Positions 59,820 to 64,000 of a stretch of 64,000 nucleotides of DNA are shown here, in pieces. The stretch lies in contig NZ_JAALBX010000002.1 of the NCBI RefSeq assembly GCF_011077955.1, positions 186,001 to 250,000 of the forward strand. The letters run 5' to 3'. The DNA is from Citrobacter freundii. GTDB lineage: Bacteria; Pseudomonadota; Gammaproteobacteria; Enterobacterales; Enterobacteriaceae. Position numbers and translations under genes: made by a program. Each line of letters begins with the position of its first letter. The first letter of the stretch is position 1. The notes under the pieces are model-generated. The model made no database searches, was not told the origin of the DNA, and saw only the letters and a list, made by a program, of their open reading frames with translations.

Positions 59820-59963
59820 GTGAAAAAATTGAAATGGGCGCTGCTGGCCGTCGCGTTACTTTTATGCCTGTTGCTATGGGCGCAAACGCTGAATGTGATG
59901 TGCGATCAGGATGTGCAGTTTTTCAGCGGCATTTGCGTCATCAATAAATACATTCCCTGGTAA
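59820..59963 (+). CDS. mgrB: PhoQ feedback inhibitor MgrB
   Basis: MgrB is a 47-residue inner-membrane protein that inhibits the PhoQ kinase; its loss causes polymyxin resistance in Klebsiella and others. Translation starts at GTG with GGAG upstream. Seen are the short basic N-terminus (MKKLKW), one membrane helix and the periplasmic part [25 protein letters not shown] segment ([13 protein letters not shown] at 27-39), with the two conserved cysteines. The gene is intact. It is below the size threshold of many gene finders. Confidence 0.96.
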   Translation: MKKLKWALLAVALLLCLLLWAQTLNVMCDQDVQFFSGICVINKYIPW

Positions 59964-60033
59964 AATGTATTTTGCTTTTCGATGTGCTTGATGCCGCCTG
60001 GTGCTACACTACTGCGCTTTAGTGAGGTGGTTT

Positions 60034-60318
60034 ATGAATGACATGATGAATTCTGGTGCGTTGAATATCGCATCTTTGGTTTTTTCTTTAGTGATCCTGG
60101 TTGTGGGTTTGGTCGCCTGGTTTTTTGTTAATCGGGCAAGCGTAAAAGCGAATCAGCAGATTGCCTTGCTGGAAGCAATTCTTGAGCAACAAAAACGCCA
60201 GACGGTGTTGCTACGCAGAATTTGCGAAGCGAATGAGCCTGAAGAAGAGGCGGTCGAAGCGCCTGCTGCCAAACCGCAGGATGACGACGGATTTATACGT
60301 CTGGTTGCTGAACGCTAA
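60034..60318 (+). CDS. yebO: YebO family protein
   Basis: The 94-residue protein matches YebO (95 in E. coli). One N-terminal membrane helix (about 11-32) is followed by a probable coiled coil (QQIALLEAILEQQKRQTVLLRR, about 40-62) and an acidic tail ending IRLVAER. AGTGAGGTGG precedes ATG 60034. Its function is unknown. In E. coli it follows mgrB, as here. Confidence 0.91.
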   Translation: MNDMMNSGALNIASLVFSLVILVVGLVAWFFVNRASVKANQQIALLEAILEQQKRQTVLLRRICEANEPEEEAVEAPAAKPQDDDGFIRLVAER

Positions 60319-60349
60319 TCGCAAGCGATGGTGGCTAAGAGGAACTGAC

Positions 60350-61345
60350 GTGGCCTGGAAAAATCCCTGGTACGATCCATCAAAGCCCCATCATCTTGAA
60401 AGTGGATTTCGCAATCTTCATCCGGTAGCAACGAGGGCAGGGGACTATCAGCGCTGGCAGAAAGCGCGCAAAGCCAACGGTTATCCGCCTGCTCCGCAAC
60501 ATGGGTATGATCGCTTTATTGAACAATGGTGGCAGCCCGCTGATTTCTCTCATGCAGGCGATGGACTCTGGTGGTTAGGTCACGCCTCATTGCTGTTTGC
60601 TTTACAAGGGCAGTATATTCTTACCGACCCGGTTTTTTCGAAACGCGCCTCTCCCCTGACATTCTTTGGCCCTGAGCGTAAATCGCCGCTCCCTTTTGCT
60701 CCTCCCTCGTTACCGAATATTGATACGGTCCTGATATCCCATAATCACTATGATCATTTGGATAGCGCGACGATTCGCTTTTTACGCCGCCATTCTCCCG
60801 ATGCCACCTGGTTCGTCCCGCTGGGCCTGAAAGCATGGTTTATTCGTCGTGGTATAACGCGTGTCGTGGAGCTCGACTGGTGGCAGGCTTTTACTCACAA
60901 TGGACTGGTCTATACCGCGATACCAGCCCAGCACTGGAGTATGCGCACGCCCTGGGATAGAAACCGGACATTATGGTGCGGGTGGGCCATTGAAACGTCT
61001 CATTTCCGGGCATGGTTTTGTGGGGACACCGGTTACCATCCTATGCTGCATGACATCACGCAGCGCCTGGGTCCCATAGACGTCGCCGCCATCCCAATAG
61101 GTGCCTATGAACCGCGCTGGTTTATGGGCGCGAACCATATGGATCCTGAAGGTGCGGTGAGGTTATGGCAAAAAATCGGCAGACCGCTCGCTATACCCAT
61201 ACATTGGGGGGTGTTTGAACTGGCAGACGAGGCGATCGACGCACCGCCAGAAGCATTACTTATGGCCCTGAACGCCGCGGGTGAAACAACGGATATCTTT
61301 GCACCGATTAAAATTGGTCATTATTCAGCCTTAAATCGAAAATGA
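60350..61345 (+). CDS. Metallo-beta-lactamase-fold hydrolase (NAPE-PLD/UlaG-like)
   Basis: This 331-residue protein has the double zinc motif SHNHYDHLD (H131, H133, D135, H136), with further ligands in GDTGYHP and IPIHWGVF. The N-terminal W-W-L-G-H-A-S region and WDRNRTLWCGW match the NAPE-phospholipase D-like branch of the family, known to act on phosphodiesters; the actual substrate is not known. Translation starts at GTG 60350 with AAGAGGAA upstream; the longer frame overlaps yebO. It is not between yebO and yobF in E. coli K-12 and follows yebO after 31 bases, so it is probably co-transcribed. Confidence 0.85.
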   Translation: MAWKNPWYDPSKPHHLESGFRNLHPVATRAGDYQRWQKARKANGYPPAPQHGYDRFIEQWWQPADFSHAGDGLWWLGHASLLFALQGQYILTDPVFSKRASPLTFFGPERKSPLPFAPPSLPNIDTVLISHNHYDHLDSATIRFLRRHSPDATWFVPLGLKAWFIRRGITRVVELDWWQAFTHNGLVYTAIPAQHWSMRTPWDRNRTLWCGWAIETSHFRAWFCGDTGYHPMLHDITQRLGPIDVAAIPIGAYEPRWFMGANHMDPEGAVRLWQKIGRPLAIPIHWGVFELADEAIDAPPEALLMALNAAGETTDIFAPIKIGHYSALNRK

Positions 61346-61433
61346 TATATAAGATATAACTATTAAGTCATTTCATAACTGAAATATATCCTTTAGAAAG
61401 TAAGTCGCGATAATTTTTGCTGCTTTGTAAGGC

Positions 61434-61455
61434 AGTGTCATTATAGTGTCATTAT
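61434..61455. repeat. Exact 11-bp tandem repeat AGTGTCATTAT x2
   Basis: Two perfect copies with an 11-base period lie in the gene-free stretch before yobF. The period suits two monomers of a regulator bound on one helix face. Confidence 0.75.
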
Positions 61456-61854
61456 TTTGGTGCAATTATTTAACCTATTTCATAGCGATTTTTTCTGACG
61501 CTTAATGGAATCTTGTTGTGATGATTACCACAGAATATGCAATAGCCCTTGCGCAAAGTGAGTTATTTAGCTTTTCATCGCAATATTGTGCTTTTTAATG
61601 CAATTTTTATGCGTGTGGCGTGGACGACATTCAAGGTTTGAGCTATGTTGAAATGGTCGTCTGCTCGCTGTGAGGCTGCCGCGAAACGTTGCGTTCAAGG
61701 CTTATCATATCAGCGAGTTACGAGCTACCTCTGGGGTTGCGCGTAGTCATTTATTGATTTGTGCGGCAGATCGATACACGTTTAAAAATGGCTTGCCATT
61801 ATATACGTTGTATGTGATAACATTTTTTGGGTCAAACGAGGTATAGTTCTGTTT
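61456..61854 (+). promoter_or_regulatory. Long leader of the yobF-cspC operon
   Basis: About 400 bases without a gene. A CRP-like site lies at 61517-61532. Close to yobF, TTGCCA (about 61793) and TGATAA with 16 bases between could be the promoter. The segment 61640-61745 (GTCGTCTGCTCGC...GGGGTTGCGCG) is more GC-rich than its flanks and could be structured RNA. No protein of credible length is encoded. Confidence 0.45.
61517..61532. promoter_or_regulatory. CRP-like site upstream of yobF-cspC
   Basis: TGTGATGATTACCACA matches TGTGA-N6-TCACA in 9 of 10 positions. It lies about 320 bases before yobF; what it controls is not clear. Confidence 0.5.
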
Positions 61855-61971
61855 ATGTGTGGCATTTTCAGTAAAGAAGTCCTGAGTAAACACGTTGTCG
61901 TTGAATACTGCTTCTCTGCCGAACCTTTAATTAGTGCCTCATGCAGTAATGTCTCAGTTTTTTCTCAATGA
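61855..61971 (+). CDS. yobF: Small protein YobF (short form)
   Basis: The 38-codon frame starts [18 protein letters not shown] and matches E. coli YobF closely through [11 protein letters not shown]. It then stops, nine residues earlier than the 47-residue E. coli protein. YobF is translated upstream of cspC and is reported to be induced by heat shock. Four cysteines are kept. cspC follows after 40 bases in the same transcript. Either the shorter form is native to this lineage or the C-terminus is truncated. Confidence 0.88.
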   Translation: MCGIFSKEVLSKHVVVEYCFSAEPLISASCSNVSVFSQ

Positions 61972-62011
61972 AGCCTGCGGGCGAAGAATATATTTTTAAG
62001 GAATTTGCAAA

Positions 62012-62221
62012 ATGGCAAAGATCAAAGGTCAAGTGAAGTGGTTCAACGAGTCTAAAGGTTTTGGTTTCATTACCCCGGCTGACGGTAGCAAAGATGTGTT
62101 CGTACACTTCTCTGCAATCCAGGGTAACGGCTTCAAAACTCTGGCTGAAGGCCAGAACGTAGAGTTCGAAATTCAGGACGGCCAGAAAGGCCCAGCAGCT
62201 GTTAACGTAACTGCTATCTGA
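62012..62221 (+). CDS. cspC: Cold-shock-family RNA-binding protein CspC
   Basis: CspC is a constitutive member of the cold-shock family and stabilises rpoS and stress mRNAs. The 69-residue protein appears identical or nearly so to E. coli CspC. The RNP1 motif is KGFGFI (about 15-20) and RNP2 is VFVHF (about 29-33). AAGGAATT precedes the ATG. Its codon use (for example ggt, aac, gaa) is typical of highly expressed genes. Confidence 0.98.
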
Positions 62222-62515
62222 TCGAATTTATGAAACGGTGCCACTGGCGTCGTTTTCATGAAAAAGCCCCGCAGCGCGGGGCTTTTTTATTGGTATCACA
62301 ACACTGCGGCTTGTGGGCCTGGTCATCGGCTTTGCCTTAAAAACGAGGCTTGACCCCTCACAGCGCAAACCGCGGCGTAATTGCAGGACGTTGACTACGC
62401 GCCGTTGAAGCGAAATCTATGTTCCCCGCTGTGAAGATGGATTTTTAGCGCGGTAATCTTATCGAACCCTCTGAATCACGTTACACTTGCGGCCTTTACG
62501 TTATCCGGAGTCGCC
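62222..62515 (+). other. cspC-rlmA intergenic region
   Basis: Apart from the cspC terminator I see nothing definite in these 294 bases. A probable rlmA promoter near ATCTTATCGAACC...GTTACACTTG is not assigned. Confidence 0.5.
62261..62288 (+). terminator. Terminator after cspC
   Basis: AAAAAGCCCCGC-AGC-GCGGGGCTTTTTT is a strong hairpin 40 bases after cspC. Confidence 0.94.
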
Positions 62516-63328
62516 ATGTTCACCTGTCCTCTTTGCCATTCTCCTCTAATTGAAAACAATAAAAGCTTCGCCTGCCCGCAGGGGCACCAGTTTGATAAGG
62601 CGAAAGAGGGGTATGTGAATTTGCTGCCGGTGCAGTTCAAGCACTCAAAACAGCCTGGCGATAACAGCGAAATGATGCAGGCGCGACGGGCCTTTCTGGA
62701 TGCGGGCCACTACCAGCCGTTGCGACAGCAAGTCGCAGAGATACTGTTGCAAAACCTGACGCCGCAGTCTGAGGCAATTCTGGATATCGGTTGTGGGGAA
62801 GGGTATTACACGACGGCATTTGCTGACGTAGCCGCAGCCGTTGGCGCGTGTACTTATGGCCTGGATGTCTCGAAGGTGGCTATTCGTTACGGCGCAAAAC
62901 GTTACGCCAACGTGATCTTTTGTGTGGCATCAAGCCATAGGTTGCCGTTTGCCGATGCATCCCTTGATGCGGTTGTCCGCATTTATGCCCCCTGTAAAGC
63001 GCAGGAACTGGCGCGCGTAGTAAAACCTGGCGGCATTGTTGTGACCGTCGCACCCGGTCCGCGGCATCTCATGCAGTTAAAGGGGCTGATTTATGACGAG
63101 ATTAAATTGCACCCGGCGGAAAGTGAAAGCCTGGAGGGATTTTCGTTAAATAAGGCGTTACAGCTGGCGTATACCATGACGTTGAATGCCGGTGAAACCA
63201 GGGCGCTGCTACAGATGACGCCCTTTGCCTGGCGCGCGCGCCCCGAAGTGTGGGCAGCGCTTGATGCTTTCACGGCGTTTGAGTGCGAGACGGATTTTTC
63301 GATTCGTGTCTGGCAACGCGACCTTTAG
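62516..63328 (+). CDS. rlmA: 23S rRNA m1G745 methyltransferase RlmA
   Basis: RlmA (RrmA) methylates G745 of 23S rRNA. The 270-residue protein (269 in E. coli) begins with a zinc site made of C4, C7, C20 and H24 and has the SAM motif [12 protein letters not shown] at about 88-99. [22 protein letters not shown] follows as in E. coli. GGAGTCGCC precedes the ATG. Its 3' end overlaps the convergent mntP by four bases. Confidence 0.96.
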   Translation: MFTCPLCHSPLIENNKSFACPQGHQFDKAKEGYVNLLPVQFKHSKQPGDNSEMMQARRAFLDAGHYQPLRQQVAEILLQNLTPQSEAILDIGCGEGYYTTAFADVAAAVGACTYGLDVSKVAIRYGAKRYANVIFCVASSHRLPFADASLDAVVRIYAPCKAQELARVVKPGGIVVTVAPGPRHLMQLKGLIYDEIKLHPAESESLEGFSLNKALQLAYTMTLNAGETRALLQMTPFAWRARPEVWAALDAFTAFECETDFSIRVWQRDL

Positions 63329-63888
63329 GCGAAGTGACTCCAAAGTATTTGCGCGCCAATACCCATCAACACCAGGCCGCCAAGAATTTCCGCGCGTTTA
63401 CCCATCAGTGGGCCGATAACCCGGCCCAGCATAATACCCAGCGTAGACATGATTAACGTGGCGCAACCAATCGCCAGTGCGGTATAAACGATATTCGCCT
63501 GCAAAAAAGCAAGGCCGACGCCGACCGCCATGGCATCAATGCTGGTGGCAAAGGCGGTGGTTATTAACAACCACAGGCTGTGACGGCGCTGCTCCATTTT
63601 TTCTTCTTCCGATTCCCCTCGCATGCCTTCGACAATCATTCGTACGCCGAGGAACATCAATAAGGTAAACGCAACCCAGTGGCTCCACTCCAGTACAAAG
63701 TGAGAAGCGAACAGGCCAAGCGCCCAGCCCACGAGTGGGGTCAGCGTTTCGATAATGCCAAAAATGAGACCGATACGAAGCGCATGAGAGAATCGAGGTT
63801 TATAGAGCGTCGCACCCTTGCCAATTGATGCAGCGAAGGCATCCATCGACATACCAAATGCGAGAAGAAGTGTGGCGGAAAGATTCAT
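63325..63888 (-). CDS. mntP: Manganese exporter MntP
   Basis: MntP (YebN) pumps Mn(II) out of the cell. With the ATG at 63888 it has 187 residues (188 in E. coli) and six membrane helices. The two DUF204 repeats carry the conserved aspartates in [14 protein letters not shown] (about 13-26) and [14 protein letters not shown]. In E. coli it is controlled by MntR and by a manganese riboswitch in its leader, part of which may be visible here. Confidence 0.95.
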   Translation of the reverse strand: MNLSATLLLAFGMSMDAFAASIGKGATLYKPRFSHALRIGLIFGIIETLTPLVGWALGLFASHFVLEWSHWVAFTLLMFLGVRMIVEGMRGESEEEKMEQRRHSLWLLITTAFATSIDAMAVGVGLAFLQANIVYTALAIGCATLIMSTLGIMLGRVIGPLMGKRAEILGGLVLMGIGAQILWSHFA

Positions 63889-64000
63889 CAATTCGTCCTG
63901 ACCGGGATATCCATATACACAACCACTGCCCCGGTAATCAGCAGTGAATGTGCCTATGGTCTCGCCTGACTGAAAAGGTACTCAGTCCGTACGTGCCACG
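63889..64000 (-). promoter_or_regulatory. mntP leader, possible 3' part of the yybP-ykoY manganese riboswitch
   Basis: The minus strand upstream of mntP contains CAGGCGAGACCATAGGCACA and hairpin-forming GACTGAGTACCTTTTCAGTC. The E. coli mntP leader holds a yybP-ykoY Mn riboswitch, and I recall a similar GCGAGACC segment there. The 5' half, with the GGGGAGUAG loop, would lie beyond the window edge, so the call is tentative. Confidence 0.5.

Overview
The window is a chromosomal segment of an Enterobacteriaceae member. Gene content, protein lengths and order follow the 41-42 min region of Escherichia coli almost step for step: flhA-flhE-argS-yecM-cutC-cmoB-cmoA-yecN-yecE-yecD-aspS-nudB-yebC-ruvC-ruvA-ruvB-znuBCA-mepM-lpxM-pykA-hexR-zwf-edd-eda-purT-yebG-yebF-ptrB-exoX-holE-copC-copD-yebY-sdsR-pphA-yebW-yebV-rsmF-letB-letA-msrC-proQ-prc-htpX-yebQ-kdgR-yobH-mgrB-yebO-yobF-cspC-rlmA-mntP. 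Proteins are clearly related to but diverged from E. coli, and coding DNA is moderately GC-rich. A plant- or environment-associated genus such as Kosakonia, Enterobacter or Cronobacter would fit; the genus is inference.

The non-backbone genes are the most distinctive part. (1) Between flhE and argS (about 1.9-6.9 kb) lie a rhamnogalacturonide uptake and hydrolysis pair (rhiT-rhiN), a divergent NudK-like Nudix gene and DeoR-type regulator, and a tRNA-Ser(GGA) followed by about two tandem 170-bp repeats. Each repeat boundary carries a copy of the tRNA 3' end plus its terminator, recalling the E. coli tyrT/rtT arrangement. (2) A PatB/MalY-type aminotransferase sits between yecM and cutC. (3) Where E. 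coli has torYZ there is a 1261-codon single gene fusing a GH1-like glycosidase, a glycosyltransferase and a FAD-dependent UDP-galactopyranose-mutase-like domain, behind an AT-rich leader of about 690 bp. An internal ribosome binding site and GTG codon lie exactly at the glycosidase/glycosyltransferase junction. (4) An NAPE-PLD-type metallo-beta-lactamase-fold hydrolase follows yebO. The E. coli genes yebB, yebE, yobB, torY and torZ are not present at their expected places.

Functional blocks: tRNA wobble modification (cmoAB), aminoacyl-tRNA synthesis (argS, aspS), Holliday-junction processing (ruvC, ruvAB behind a LexA box that is also the ruvC terminator), zinc uptake with a Zur dyad, cell envelope (mepM, lpxM, letAB, prc, htpX, mgrB), and the Entner-Doudoroff/pentose phosphate cluster (zwf, edd, eda) with hexR and pykA. 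The ED genes carry a clear HexR box before zwf and a GntR-like box before edd. KdgR, the ketodeoxygluconate regulator, lies in the same window. Pectin-derived galacturonate enters central metabolism through KDG, KDPG and Eda, so rhiTN, kdgR and edd-eda are probably metabolically linked; I found no convincing KdgR box at rhiT.

Small RNAs: SdsR (RyeB) is recognisable base for base, and a MicL-like RNA can be inferred in the cutC 3' end from a sigma-E-like promoter and terminator spaced to give about 308 nt. A further orphan intergenic terminator upstream of pphA may end an unrecognised RNA. Short genes that are easy to miss include mgrB (47 aa), yobF (38 aa, shorter than in E. coli), holE, yebV and yebW.
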